Assembly: GCF_003386235.1 (NCBI RefSeq)
Contig: NZ_QRDZ01000052.1
Span: forward strand, 1 to 43,479
Origin: Cohnella phaseoli
GTDB lineage: Bacteria > Bacillota > Bacilli > Paenibacillales > Paenibacillaceae
Length of the DNA: 43,479 bases
Direction: 5' to 3'
A model generated the notes under the pieces. That model was not told the origin of the DNA. It ran no database searches and saw only the letters and a program-made list of their open reading frames with translations. The translations under genes and the position numbers were made by a program. Positions within the stretch are counted from its first letter, which is position 1; every line of letters starts with the position of its first letter. Positions 1-8,491 of the stretch are shown in pieces.

Positions 1-456
1 CCTTTTTTGGAGAAATGATGGATAACGCGTCATTTCTACAATAAAGGAGCTTTAATGCGTTTGGCTACGAGAAAACAATCATAATATTCCTTATACAGGT
101 AATTATGGAGATCGTTTTTTTCATGTTAGGTTTGATGCATGACTAGTGACATTCTTGGCCTTCACTCCATAGCTTGGGCAGCATCAAGGCACTTTCTTGG
201 CCTTCACTCCGCTGCTTGGGCCGCATCAAGGCACTTGGCCGGAAACGTAATTTTCAAATATACTCCTACTTCTGATTTCATCTGACACATGGACAATGGT
301 TCTCCAGCCTGTATCGATTGTTTGCCCTAATTGCCAACTGCCCTTTACTGGTTATATCGTCATCTCACAATAAAACGTTACTCCCCTTCCCCGAGCCGCC
401 CTGCAATTTTCGCGTCCCGATAGTATAATGAACAAAGGAAGGGGACTCGACAAATT
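1..456. other. Intergenic region upstream of topB
   Basis: No confident gene is seen here. An 8-bp inverted repeat (agaaatga at 11-18, tcatttct at 30-37) is followed by a ribosome site (aaaggag) and a nine-codon reading frame at 55-84 (MRLATRKQS). This could be a leader peptide, but nothing else supports it. A 42-bp tandem repeat lies at 152-235. A possible -10 (tataat, 424-429) precedes topB, without a convincing -35. Confidence 0.5.
152..235. repeat. Two tandem copies of a 42-bp repeat
   Basis: Units 152-193 and 194-235 both begin ttcttggccttcactcc and both contain gcatcaaggcact, with four mismatches between them near the middle. The unit is a whole number of codons, and on the minus strand both copies stay open in one frame (with SALM and SEGQE in each copy). 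No ribosome site or typical start supports translation. It is most likely an intergenic repeat family of this genome. Confidence 0.8.
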
Positions 457-2586
457 ATGAAAACATTGGTATTGGCGGAAAAGCCGTCGGTCGCGCGCGA
501 GATCGCACGGGTGATGGGCAGCCATAATAAAAATAAGAGTTATATCGAAGGACCGAAATACGTCGTAACCTGGGCCCTGGGACATCTCGTCGGCTTGGCC
601 GAGCCGGAGGACTACGATTCCAAGCTTGGAAGCTGGGCGCTGGAGGATTTGCCGATTCTGCCTGAGAGCATGAAGCTGAAGGTACTGCGCGAGAGCAGCC
701 ACCAGTTCAAGGCGGTGCAGCAATTGATGCGCCGACCGGATATCGGAGAGCTGATTGTGGCGACGGATGCGGCGCGGGAAGGGGAGCTGTTGGCCCGCTG
801 GATCATAGACATGGTGAAATGGAAAAAGCCGTTCCAGCGGCTGTGGATCTCCTCACAGACCGACAAGGCGATCAAGGAAGGCTTCGCCTCGCTGAAGCCG
901 GGCAGCCAGTACGAGCGGCTGTACCAATCCGCGCGCTGCCGCGCCGAGGCGGATTGGATGATCGGGCTGAACGTCACGCGCGCCCTGACATGCAAATTCG
1001 GCTCGCCGCTCTCCGCCGGACGCGTGCAGACGCCTACGCTGGGCATGATCATGCAGCGGGAAAAGGAGATTTTGTCGTTCCGTTCGGAGGAGTTCAGCCA
1101 ACTGCGCGTGAATCTGGGCAAATTCGAGGCGTTATGGCGCGGACCGAACGGGGATTCGCGGATTTTCGATGCGGCGAAGGCCAAGGAATTGCAGGATAAG
1201 CTGTCCGGTAAAACAGGCAAAATCGTCTCGCTGAAGAAAAGCGAGAAATCGGTGCCGCACCCGCTCGCTTACGATCTGACGGAGCTGCAGCGGGACGCGA
1301 ACCGTCTGCTCGGCTTCTCGGCTAAAATGACGTCGAACGTGCTGCAGCGGCTCTACGAACAGCACAAGCTGGTCACCTATCCGCGCACCGATTCCCGCTA
1401 CCTGACATCGGATATGACAGGTACGCTGAAGGAACGTTTATCCGCCGTTGCTATCGGGCCGTATGCGCCGCTCGCCCGACCTCTGCTGCGCGGCCAGCTG
1501 CCGATAAGCAAGCGGATCGTCGACGACAGCAAGGTGACCGACCACCACGCCATTATCCCGACGGAGCAGGTCGTCATGCTGAATGCGCTAAGCAACGAGG
1601 AGCGGAGGCTGTACGATCTGATCGTGCGGCGGTTTATCAGCTTGTTTTACGGACCAGCCCGCTTCGATCAGGTGGCCGTGATCGTTCAAGCGGTCGGAGA
1701 GACGCTGTCCGCCAAGGGCACAACGATCAAGGATGCCGGCTGGAGAGCCGTCTACGACGGTCAATCGATGGAAGACGAGGAGAGCGACGATTCCGCGGAC
1801 GATAAGGATACGCTGCTGCCTGAGCTGAGGGAGGGCGAAGCGCTTGAAGTGAAGCTGTGCCGGATTCAGACCGGCAGAACTTCTCCTCCGAAGCGGTATA
1901 CCGAGGCTGCCTTGCTGACGCAAATGGAGAAGCACGGCTTGGGCACTCCCGCCACACGTGCGGATATTATCGAGAAGCTGGTCAGCTCGGATACGATCGA
2001 TCGGCAGGGCAATTCGCTCCACCCGACCGGCAAAGGCAAGCAGCTCATCGAGCTCGCTCCGGCCGATCTGCGCTCGCCGGACCTGACGGCCCGCTGGGAG
2101 GCGGAGCTTGAACGCATCGCGCGCGGTCAAGGCAAAGCCGATCCGTTCCTGAAAGGCATACGCGACATGGCTCGGGAATTAGTCGGCGGAGTCAAGAACA
2201 GCAACGCTTCCTATGTACCCCATAATGTGTCTGCCAGCCACTGTCCGGATTGCGGCACGCGGATGCTGGAGAAGAAAACGAAGCGCGGACTGCTGCTCAC
2301 CTGCCCCAACGACGACTGCGGCTACCGACGCTCCGGCGATCAGCAGCTCTCGAACCGGCGCTGTCCTCAGTGCCACAAGAAGATGGTGCTTAAAGAAGGC
2401 AAAGCGGGAAAATACGTACAGTGCTTGCCATGCGGGTTAACGGAGACGTTGAACAAGGACAGCACGCACATGAACAAGCGCGAGCAGCAGCGACTCGTCA
2501 GCCAGTTCTCCAAGCAGCAGGAACCTCTCGGCAATAGTCTCGGCGACTTGTTGAAGGCGGCCATGGAGAAGAAAAACGGTAACTAG
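457..2586 (+). CDS. topB: DNA topoisomerase III (type IA)
   Basis: Type IA topoisomerase that relaxes negatively supercoiled DNA and decatenates DNA through single-strand breaks. The 709-residue product is normal for TopB of Bacillota. The N-terminal Toprim domain carries the acidic motif DAAREGEL (about residues 104-111). The active-site tyrosine is Y308 in TYPRTDSRYL. SAGRVQTPTLG (186-196) is the conserved type IA segment. The C-terminus (about 595-680) has two zinc-ribbon-like Cys clusters (CPDC...CPNDDC and CPQC...CLPC). The ATG follows aaggaagggg at a good distance. It stands alone, and its TAG stop lies inside the left arm of the adjacent MITE-like element, so the last codons may have been altered by that insertion. 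The family assignment is secure. Confidence 0.97.
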   Translation: MKTLVLAEKPSVAREIARVMGSHNKNKSYIEGPKYVVTWALGHLVGLAEPEDYDSKLGSWALEDLPILPESMKLKVLRESSHQFKAVQQLMRRPDIGELIVATDAAREGELLARWIIDMVKWKKPFQRLWISSQTDKAIKEGFASLKPGSQYERLYQSARCRAEADWMIGLNVTRALTCKFGSPLSAGRVQTPTLGMIMQREKEILSFRSEEFSQLRVNLGKFEALWRGPNGDSRIFDAAKAKELQDKLSGKTGKIVSLKKSEKSVPHPLAYDLTELQRDANRLLGFSAKMTSNVLQRLYEQHKLVTYPRTDSRYLTSDMTGTLKERLSAVAIGPYAPLARPLLRGQLPISKRIVDDSKVTDHHAIIPTEQVVMLNALSNEERRLYDLIVRRFISLFYGPARFDQVAVIVQAVGETLSAKGTTIKDAGWRAVYDGQSMEDEESDDSADDKDTLLPELREGEALEVKLCRIQTGRTSPPKRYTEAALLTQMEKHGLGTPATRADIIEKLVSSDTIDRQGNSLHPTGKGKQLIELAPADLRSPDLTARWEAELERIARGQGKADPFLKGIRDMARELVGGVKNSNASYVPHNVSASHCPDCGTRMLEKKTKRGLLLTCPNDDCGYRRSGDQQLSNRRCPQCHKKMVLKEGKAGKYVQCLPCGLTETLNKDSTHMNKREQQRLVSQFSKQQEPLGNSLGDLLKAAMEKKNGN

Positions 2587-2748
2587 GGCGTGTATGCAAA
2601 CCCGCTCAGAGGTATCTTTCACCGCCTTTTCGCCCCCTGCTGCGTCACTTTTGCTTGACGTACCCCCGGTACGCCTTCCCAAAAGATCCTTGCATGGAAC
2701 GAAAATTCGGCAAAATCTACTATCCTCGGAGTATGCATACACGCCCTA
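2584..2748. mobile_element. MITE-like palindromic element, about 165 bp
   Basis: A perfect 16-bp inverted repeat bounds the element: ctagggcgtgtatgca at 2583-2598 and its reverse complement at 2734-2749. The ends read TA-gggcgtg and cacgccc-TA, consistent with a TA target duplication as in IS630/Tc1-type MITEs (inference). It contains no transposase. An internal small palindrome (cgtaccCCCggtacg) lies near 2659-2673. The stop codon of topB is within the left arm. Confidence 0.65.
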
Positions 2749-2803
2749 GAGCGGACTTAGAATTCATATACCAAGGCTTCGAAGAAATCAACAAAGCGCC
2801 CAG

Positions 2804-2841
2804 CAGCCCGGCTCTGAACCTTATGGTTCAGAGCCGGGCTG
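2804..2841. terminator. Perfect 17-bp hairpin downstream of topB
   Basis: Arms 2804-2820 and 2825-2841 pair perfectly around the loop ttat, with the GC-rich core agcccggctctgaacc. The T-tract is poor on either side (ttcatgttg after it on the plus strand). It is probably a terminator for topB. Confidence 0.7.
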
Positions 2842-2907
2842 TTCATGTTGACCGCGAAGCCGCCAACCTTTAGCTTGACCCTCTCCCTATCCTCATGCTA
2901 CCTTAAT

Positions 2908-2922
2908 TGATAATGATTCTCA
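2908..2922. promoter_or_regulatory. Fur box upstream of the btr-like regulator
   Basis: The core tgataatgattctca matches the 7-1-7 Fur consensus TGATAATNATTATCA at 13 of 14 defined positions. It lies 30 bp before the TTG start of the AraC/SBP regulator. The identical 15-mer recurs upstream of the lipoprotein gene ending at 36140, so the two loci should share iron control. Confidence 0.8.
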
Positions 2923-2951
2923 CTTAAGTCAATCCGAAGGGACGATCTCCA

Positions 2952-4550
2952 TTGTCCGAACAACTTTCTCCAGGCTTGCCCCTTTTTCGAGAGCTTAACG
3001 ATCTCTGGCTCAAACTCGTCGACATCGAATGGCTGGCCCACGGACCGCTCGAGCCTCGACTGGTCGGCACCCATGCCATCCTCGCGATCGCGCAGGGGGA
3101 AGGGGATTTGACGATCGGGCTGCAAGAATTCCATGCCTCTTCGCATTTTGTTTATTTCATATCGCCCGGACAGACGATTGCCGCTCGATCCGATAACGGC
3201 GAAACGTTCTCCTTTTATTTGATTCATTTTCGTGTGAGAACAGAGAACGGATCCGACGGGGATTTTCCCGCAAGCGGAGAGCTGCCTGCCCCGTCTCGCG
3301 CAGGGAGCGACACAACTGCCGAAACGCTGCTTCGCTATTGGTCGGGAGGCGAGCCTCTGCACCGGCTTCGGGCGCAAGCTCTGTTCCAGGAGTGGCTCTA
3401 CCGGCTGCTGCAGCCGATGCCTCGCAATGCGGTCGCCAATTCACGCTTGGCTCTGGAACGAACAAAAGCCTATATCGATACCCACTATCACGAAAATCTG
3501 ACGATTGAGCAGCTCGCGCGGCTTGCGGAGATCAGTCCGAAATATTATGTCGATTTGTTCAAAAAAACGTACGGCCTCAGCACGATCGACTACGTTACCG
3601 AAACGCGGCTGAGCCAAGCCAAGCGGTTAATGGCGCAGTCGGATATGAAGCTGAACGAGATCGCCCGCCGGGTCGGCTATCAGGACGAGTTTTACTTCAG
3701 CCGCAAGTTCAAGCAAGCGATCGGCCTGTCTCCTTCCGCCTATGCCAAGAGCCGGCAGCGCAAAGTCGCAGCCTATATGTCTCCGGTCGTCGGCCACCTG
3801 TTGGCGCTAAATCTGATGCCTTATGCCGCTCCCCTTCATCCGAAATGGACGCTCCACTACTATAAAACCTATCGTGCGGACATTCCGCTCCACTTGAGCG
3901 CCTATCGCTTTAACCAGGATTGGGAAGCCAATCTAGCGGTCTTGACCGATAGCCGGCCCGACGCGATCGTCACGCTGGATCATCTGCATCCGGGAGAACG
4001 CGAACGGCTGGAAGACATCGCTCCTGTGCTTGTGCTTCCCTCCCGGGAGACCGGTTGGCGGGAGCAGCTGCGTTTGACCGCCAGATTCATCGGGGTCGAG
4101 AGCGATGCGGAGGCTTGGCTCGTCCAATATGAACGCAAGCTGCGCCGACTTGGCGAGAATATCCGGCAAGAGCTGGGTGACGAATCTTTGCTTGCTCTTA
4201 GCTACTATAAGGGGCAATTTTACTCCTGTCCCACGCGCGGAATGCAGGAGCTGCTGTGCGAGGAGTTGCAGCTCAATCTGTTAAAGCGGACCTACAATGT
4301 GCCGATTACGGCCGAACGGATCGCCGAGCTTGACGCCGATCGGATATTGCTTAACATTTGCCAGGAACCCGAGACGCTTTCCTTCTGGCAAGCGCACCAA
4401 GCCACACTGCTATGGCAGGACTTGAAGGCGACGCGCCAAAGCAAGGTCCACTTCGTGCCCTCCGACCCTTGGCGAGAGTACTCCGCTCATGCCGTTAGTC
4501 GAATGGCCGACGATCTGGAAAATCGCCTATGCGTAAATTATCCATTGTAA
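2952..4550 (+). CDS. btr: AraC-family regulator with siderophore-binding domain (Btr-like)
   Basis: Predicted cytoplasmic activator of the adjacent siderophore-uptake genes. In B. subtilis, Btr senses bacillibactin or enterobactin through a C-terminal domain shaped like a periplasmic binding protein and activates feuABC-ybbA. Here residues 1-160 form a cupin-like N-terminal region. Residues about 170-268 carry the two AraC helix-turn-helix motifs (LTIEQLARLAEISPKYY and LNEIARRVGYQDEFYFSRKF). Residues about 275-525 resemble a Fe-siderophore binding protein. There is no signal peptide, as expected for an intracellular sensor. The start is TTG with aaggga 9 nt upstream. A Fur box sits in front, and the target operon lies directly downstream in the same direction. 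Its binding domain is clearly different from that of the second AraC/SBP protein at 33289-34917. Confidence 0.85.
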   Translation: MSEQLSPGLPLFRELNDLWLKLVDIEWLAHGPLEPRLVGTHAILAIAQGEGDLTIGLQEFHASSHFVYFISPGQTIAARSDNGETFSFYLIHFRVRTENGSDGDFPASGELPAPSRAGSDTTAETLLRYWSGGEPLHRLRAQALFQEWLYRLLQPMPRNAVANSRLALERTKAYIDTHYHENLTIEQLARLAEISPKYYVDLFKKTYGLSTIDYVTETRLSQAKRLMAQSDMKLNEIARRVGYQDEFYFSRKFKQAIGLSPSAYAKSRQRKVAAYMSPVVGHLLALNLMPYAAPLHPKWTLHYYKTYRADIPLHLSAYRFNQDWEANLAVLTDSRPDAIVTLDHLHPGERERLEDIAPVLVLPSRETGWREQLRLTARFIGVESDAEAWLVQYERKLRRLGENIRQELGDESLLALSYYKGQFYSCPTRGMQELLCEELQLNLLKRTYNVPITAERIAELDADRILLNICQEPETLSFWQAHQATLLWQDLKATRQSKVHFVPSDPWREYSAHAVSRMADDLENRLCVNYPL

Positions 4551-4589
4551 ATCAGGAAATTGTCCATGTTCACATTCTCTTTTTCAGCC

Positions 4590-4622
4590 TATAATCCTTA
4601 ATTGATAATGATTATCATTACT
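4590..4622 (+). promoter_or_regulatory. feu-like operon promoter with near-perfect Fur box
   Basis: A perfect -10 (tataat, 4590-4595) is followed by tgataatgattatca (4603-4617), an exact 7-1-7 Fur palindrome that would cover the transcription start. The -35 is weak (tgttca, 4567-4572, 17-bp spacer). This fits a promoter that needs the AraC-type activator and is blocked by Fe-Fur. Confidence 0.85.
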
Positions 4623-4651
4623 ATTCAAAGGGAATGGAGAGTGTACAAAGA

Positions 4652-5584
4652 ATGTTTAAAAAATTTACCGCGCTTGTCTTGTCTTGCGCGCTTGTTTTCG
4701 GTCTGTTTTCCGTTGCAAGTGCTGCTCCCGCAGCCAAAAGGGAGATCACATACAAAGGTCAGGTTTACACTGTCCCGGTCAAAACGGATAAAATCGTCAT
4801 CGTCGGAGCCATGGAGTCGATGGAAGACGCGCTTGTCCTGAATTTCAAACCGCTGGGCGTGCCGTCCATCGGCGGTAAAATTCCCCCTCTGTTCTCGCGA
4901 ATTACGAAAGGCGTTACGACAATCGGAGAAAAAACTCAGCCGAATCTGGAAACGATTCTGAAGCTGAAGCCCGACGTTATTCTTACAAGCACGAAATTCC
5001 CGGCCGAGACGAACGAAAAGCTGGGCAAAATCGCCGTAACGATTCCCGTCTCGCATATCTCGACCGACTGGGTCAACAATTTGAAGCTGCTCGGCGATCT
5101 GATCGGCAACAAGAACGCCTCCACCCAAGCCGTTCTGCAGTATCAAAGAGAATTGGCGCTCGTCAAGAAGACGCTAGCTCCGAAATTGAAAGACAAGACG
5201 GTTTTGGCGGTCCGCGTTCGCGCCGGCAATCTGTTCGTCTATCCGAAGGACGTGTTCTTCAACCCTTCCCTGTATAGAGATTTGGGCGCATCCGTACCGG
5301 CGGAAGTCGCCGCGGCCAAAGCGCAGCAGAATATTTCGCTTGAGAAGTTTGCCGAAATCAATCCGGATTACTTGTTCGTGCAGTTCTCGCCGGAGGAAAA
5401 TGCCGACCAGCCGAAAGCGCTGGAGGAGCTGCAAAAGAATCCGATCTGGAAAAGCCTCAAAGCAGTCAAAAACGGCCACGTATACGTCAACATCGTTGAC
5501 CCGATTGCACAAGGCGGTACAGCCTACAGCAAAATCGCTTTCCTGCAAGCTTTGAAGCAAACGAAGCTCTATAAAGATAAGTGA
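4652..5584 (+). CDS. feuA: Ferri-siderophore ABC transporter substrate-binding protein (FeuA-like)
   Basis: Extracellular binding protein that would deliver a ferric catecholate to the two permeases encoded next. It is a class III (Fe/B12-type) binding protein: a TDKIVIVG strand after the signal peptide, LKPDVIL, and a long middle helix. RVR at residues 188 and 190 matches the position of the two arginines that bind ferri-bacillibactin in B. subtilis FeuA, and K76 may stand for its lysine (alignment by eye). An in-frame ATG at 4634 abuts the purine tract and is less likely; 4652 has GGAG 12 nt upstream. The signal peptide (MFKKF then hydrophobic to VASA) looks like a signal peptidase I type. 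The only early cysteine, C12, sits inside the hydrophobic core, so this is probably not a normal lipoprotein, which is unusual for this family in Gram-positives. Confidence 0.87.
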   Translation: MFKKFTALVLSCALVFGLFSVASAAPAAKREITYKGQVYTVPVKTDKIVIVGAMESMEDALVLNFKPLGVPSIGGKIPPLFSRITKGVTTIGEKTQPNLETILKLKPDVILTSTKFPAETNEKLGKIAVTIPVSHISTDWVNNLKLLGDLIGNKNASTQAVLQYQRELALVKKTLAPKLKDKTVLAVRVRAGNLFVYPKDVFFNPSLYRDLGASVPAEVAAAKAQQNISLEKFAEINPDYLFVQFSPEENADQPKALEELQKNPIWKSLKAVKNGHVYVNIVDPIAQGGTAYSKIAFLQALKQTKLYKDK

Positions 5585-5594
5585 GAAGATTCGC

Positions 5595-6614
5595 ATGAAA
5601 TTCAAAGCTACTCTGCCGGCTCTGCTGCTCGCATTGTCTCCGGTCGCCATCATTATTGCGCTCGTGCTGTCAGTGATCTACGGTTCTAAAGCTATTCCGT
5701 TCGATACGATTCGCGATGCGTTGTTAAACTTCGATCCCGACAATGTCGATCATCAGATCGTCAGACATTCCCGGCTGCCCAGGGCAGCCGGCTCGTTCTT
5801 GATCGGAGCGTTCCTGGCCGTATCCGGAGCGCTCATGCAGGGGATGACAAGGAATTACCTTGCATCCCCTTCTATATTGGGAATATCCGACGGCTCGGTG
5901 TTCGCCATCACGCTCTGCATGATCATCGCCCCCAACTCGTCGATGCTGGCGATGATTTTCTACTCGCTGCTCGGCTCGGCTTTCAGCGTTATCGTCGTCT
6001 TTGGACTGGCCGCTTCGATATTCAGCCGACTGTCTCCAGTCTCTCTGGCAATTCTCGGCACCGTAATCGGCACTTTCCTAAGCAGCGTGTCCGCAGCGAT
6101 GGCGACATATTTTCAGGTCTCGCAAAATATCAGCTTCTGGTACAACGCCCGCCTGCACCAGCTTGATCCGGACATGATCAAGCTGGCCATTCCGTTTGCC
6201 GTCGCAGGACTGTTGATCGCGATGCTGGTGGCCAAATCGGTTACGATGCTCTCGCTCGGAGAAGACGTCTCCACAGGCTTGGGCGTCAAAACCGCTGCCA
6301 TCAAGCTGGCAACGATGGCCAGCGTCGTTCTGTTGACGGGTATTGCCGTGGCGCTTGCCGGGAAAATCGGCTTTGTCGGCCTGCTCGTGCCCCACATCGT
6401 CCGTATGATCGCGCGTGTAGTCGATTATCGCTGGATCGTGCCGCTGTCGGCAGCCTTCGGCGGGTTGTTCCTGACGCTATGCGATCTCGGCAGCCGTTTC
6501 CTGAACTACCCGTTCGAAATGCCGGTCGGCGTAGTGACGGCCATCTTCGGCGTTCCGTTCTTCCTCTATTTGATCCGTACGAAGGGGGGCGGCATGCGTG
6601 AAAGTAAAAGCTAG
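5595..6614 (+). CDS. feuB: FecCD-family siderophore ABC permease (FeuB-like)
   Basis: Integral membrane half of the importer, paired with the next gene. The 339-residue length and about ten hydrophobic segments are typical of FecCD permeases. Family motifs are RLPRAAGSFLIGAFLAVSGA near residue 60, the turn with LASPSILGISDG near 90, and GKIGFVGLLVPHIVRMI near 255, which contacts the ATPase. It starts 10 nt after the feuA-like stop with only a weak ribosome site (gagaag), suggesting translational coupling. Its 3' end overlaps the next gene by 17 nt. No ATPase gene follows, as in the B. subtilis feu operon, where YusV/FpbC encoded elsewhere supplies the energy (family knowledge). Confidence 0.93.
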   Translation: MKFKATLPALLLALSPVAIIIALVLSVIYGSKAIPFDTIRDALLNFDPDNVDHQIVRHSRLPRAAGSFLIGAFLAVSGALMQGMTRNYLASPSILGISDGSVFAITLCMIIAPNSSMLAMIFYSLLGSAFSVIVVFGLAASIFSRLSPVSLAILGTVIGTFLSSVSAAMATYFQVSQNISFWYNARLHQLDPDMIKLAIPFAVAGLLIAMLVAKSVTMLSLGEDVSTGLGVKTAAIKLATMASVVLLTGIAVALAGKIGFVGLLVPHIVRMIARVVDYRWIVPLSAAFGGLFLTLCDLGSRFLNYPFEMPVGVVTAIFGVPFFLYLIRTKGGGMRESKS

Positions 6615-7626
6615 AGGGTCGTTTGCCGTTTTGCTCCTTGCCGGATTGGGAATGATCGCAGGGATGATCTATGTCAGTCTGACCAACGGAGAATTCGATA
6701 TTACCGTCAAAGACATCGTCCGCACTTTGCTGCGCATCAACCCTAATCCCGACTACGACCTCGTCGTTTTCGAATTCCGGCTGCCGCGCATCGTCATTGC
6801 CGTCCTCGTCGGAATGGGCCTGGGCATCGCGGGCGCAGTCATTCAAGGCGTTACCCGCAACGGACTCGCCGATCCGGGGATGCTCGGCATCAATGCGGGC
6901 GCAGGTGTCGCGATTGTTGTTTTTCTCTATTTCTATCAGGGGCAGATTAGGGAAATCACCTGGTTTTCCGTAATGGCCATGCCTCTGTTCGGTTTGCTCG
7001 GAGGATTGATGGCGGCGTTAATGATCTATCTGTTCGCCTGGAAGAACGGTCGTCTGGAGCCGCAAAGACTGTTGTTGACCGGTCTTGCGATCGCTTCCGG
7101 CCTCAGCGCGATCTCGTTGTTTCTGACGCTGCGAATGAACTCCCAAGACTTCGAGATGGTCGCCGTATGGACGACAGGCAGCATCTACAACGCAAACTGG
7201 AAATATATCGCGTCCATCCTGCCCTGGTTCGCTGTGCTGATTCCCATTATCTATGCGAGGTCGCATACGCTGAATCTGCTTCAGCTGGACGACGACAGCG
7301 CTCGCAGCGTCGGCGTGCAATTGGAGAAGCAGAAGGGGATTTTGCTGCTGAGCGGCATCGGCCTGGTGAGCGCCTGCGTATCGGTCGCCGGCGGCATCGG
7401 CTTCATCGGTCTAATCGCACCGCACATCGCCCGCAGGCTGGTCGGCCAAGCTCATCAGCGTTCCTTGCCAATTTGCGCCGTCGTTGGCGCTCTGCTCGTG
7501 CTGGCGGCCGACTTCATCGGCAAAACGTTGTTTAGCCCGGTCGAGCTGCCCGCCGGCATTATCGTAGCTATTTTAGGCGTGCCTAGCTTTGTCTTTTTGC
7601 TCCATCGCCGGAAAGGAAGAGCTTAA
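6598..7626 (+). CDS. feuC: FecCD-family siderophore ABC permease (FeuC-like)
   Basis: Second permease subunit of the importer. It shares the FecCD layout with its neighbour: RLPRIVIAVLVGMGLGIAGA near residue 58, LADPGMLGINAGAG near 88, GGIGFIGLIAPHIARRL near 262, and about ten membrane segments in 342 residues. The start is GTG inside the end of the upstream gene (17-nt overlap), with gaagggggg about 8 nt before it, so translation is coupled and the subunits should be made in equal amounts. The esterase gene begins 2 nt after its stop. It is clearly homologous to but distinct from the upstream permease, as expected for a heterodimeric channel. Confidence 0.93.
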   Translation: MKVKARGSFAVLLLAGLGMIAGMIYVSLTNGEFDITVKDIVRTLLRINPNPDYDLVVFEFRLPRIVIAVLVGMGLGIAGAVIQGVTRNGLADPGMLGINAGAGVAIVVFLYFYQGQIREITWFSVMAMPLFGLLGGLMAALMIYLFAWKNGRLEPQRLLLTGLAIASGLSAISLFLTLRMNSQDFEMVAVWTTGSIYNANWKYIASILPWFAVLIPIIYARSHTLNLLQLDDDSARSVGVQLEKQKGILLLSGIGLVSACVSVAGGIGFIGLIAPHIARRLVGQAHQRSLPICAVVGALLVLAADFIGKTLFSPVELPAGIIVAILGVPSFVFLLHRRKGRA

Positions 7627-7628
7627 TT

Positions 7629-8405
7629 ATGTACATCGAAGAGCGCCTGATCTCCTCCGAGGACGGTAGAACCTATCGAATTCGTATCGCCAGGCCGACG
7701 CAATCTCCGCCTCCCGCCGGTTATCCCGTATTCTACCTGCTGGACGCCAACGCCGTTTTCGGAACCGCCGTGGAAGCAGTCAGCGTGCAATCGCGCCGGG
7801 CGGACAAGACGGGGGTCGTTCCCTCGATTGTCGTCGGCATCAGTTACCCTTCGGAGGAGCTTTTTCCGTCCGAACGTCATTACGATTTCACGCTGGATTC
7901 CGATCCGCTAAAGCTGCCCGCCCATCCCGAGGGCAAAACCTGGCCTCCTCAAGGAGGAGCCCGCCGGTTTCTCGCGTTCCTGGAGCATCGGTTGAAGCCC
8001 GAAATTGCCCGCGGCTACCCTATCAATCCTGCGAAGCAGACGCTATTCGGTCATTCGCTTGGAGGATTATTCACGCTCTATGCGTTGTTCGCTTCTCCGG
8101 GAGCTTTCCGTACCTATGTAGCCGGAAGCCCTTCCATCCACTGGAACAAGGATTCCCTCCTTGCAGAGGAGGCCGTCTTCTCCGCCGGAGACGACACCGC
8201 GGAAATTCACTTGCTCGTCGCTGTCGGCTCGTTGGAAGATAACCATAAGAGCAGAATGGTCGACCATGCGAAGGAGCTTGTAGCACGTCTGTCCGTCTTG
8301 GACCGAGCCGGTCTGCATGTGGAGTACCGTTCGTTCGAGGATGACAACCACGTCTCTCTGCTGCCTGGACTGATCAGCCGGGCGATTCGTTTCGCGGCGA
8401 ACTAG
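7629..8405 (+). CDS. besA: Siderophore trilactone esterase (BesA/YbbA-like alpha/beta hydrolase)
   Basis: Predicted cytoplasmic hydrolase that opens the trilactone backbone of an imported ferric catecholate, such as enterobactin or bacillibactin, so that the iron can be reduced and released. It belongs to the esterase D/IroE-Fes type of alpha/beta hydrolases (Pfam Esterase). The nucleophile elbow is GHSLGG with S143, and the catalytic histidine is probably H241 in DDNHVS. There is no signal peptide, so it acts inside the cell. It starts 2 nt after feuC with a strong ribosome site (aaaggaag) inside feuC, so it is the last gene of the operon. Its presence is the best evidence that the transported siderophore is an ester-linked tricatecholate. 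Confidence 0.86.
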   Translation: MYIEERLISSEDGRTYRIRIARPTQSPPPAGYPVFYLLDANAVFGTAVEAVSVQSRRADKTGVVPSIVVGISYPSEELFPSERHYDFTLDSDPLKLPAHPEGKTWPPQGGARRFLAFLEHRLKPEIARGYPINPAKQTLFGHSLGGLFTLYALFASPGAFRTYVAGSPSIHWNKDSLLAEEAVFSAGDDTAEIHLLVAVGSLEDNHKSRMVDHAKELVARLSVLDRAGLHVEYRSFEDDNHVSLLPGLISRAIRFAAN

Positions 8406-8411
8406 AACAGA

Positions 8412-8461
8412 AAAAGCCTTGTCCCGATGAGCCTTAGGCTGCTTATTGGTACAGGGCTTTT
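8412..8461. terminator. Bidirectional terminator after the esterase gene
   Basis: aaaagccttgt (8412-8422) pairs with acagggctttt (8451-8461), with one G-U pair and a 28-nt internal region. A-rich and T-rich flanks on both sides suit termination of the feu-like operon and of the convergent SDR gene. Confidence 0.75.
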
Positions 8462-8491
8462 GACTATATCGATCTTGTTCACCGCTCACCC

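Noticed and set aside
2655..2873. Short plus-strand frame across the MITE-like element and the hairpin
   Set aside because: It spans an inverted-repeat element and a terminator hairpin and has no ribosome site.
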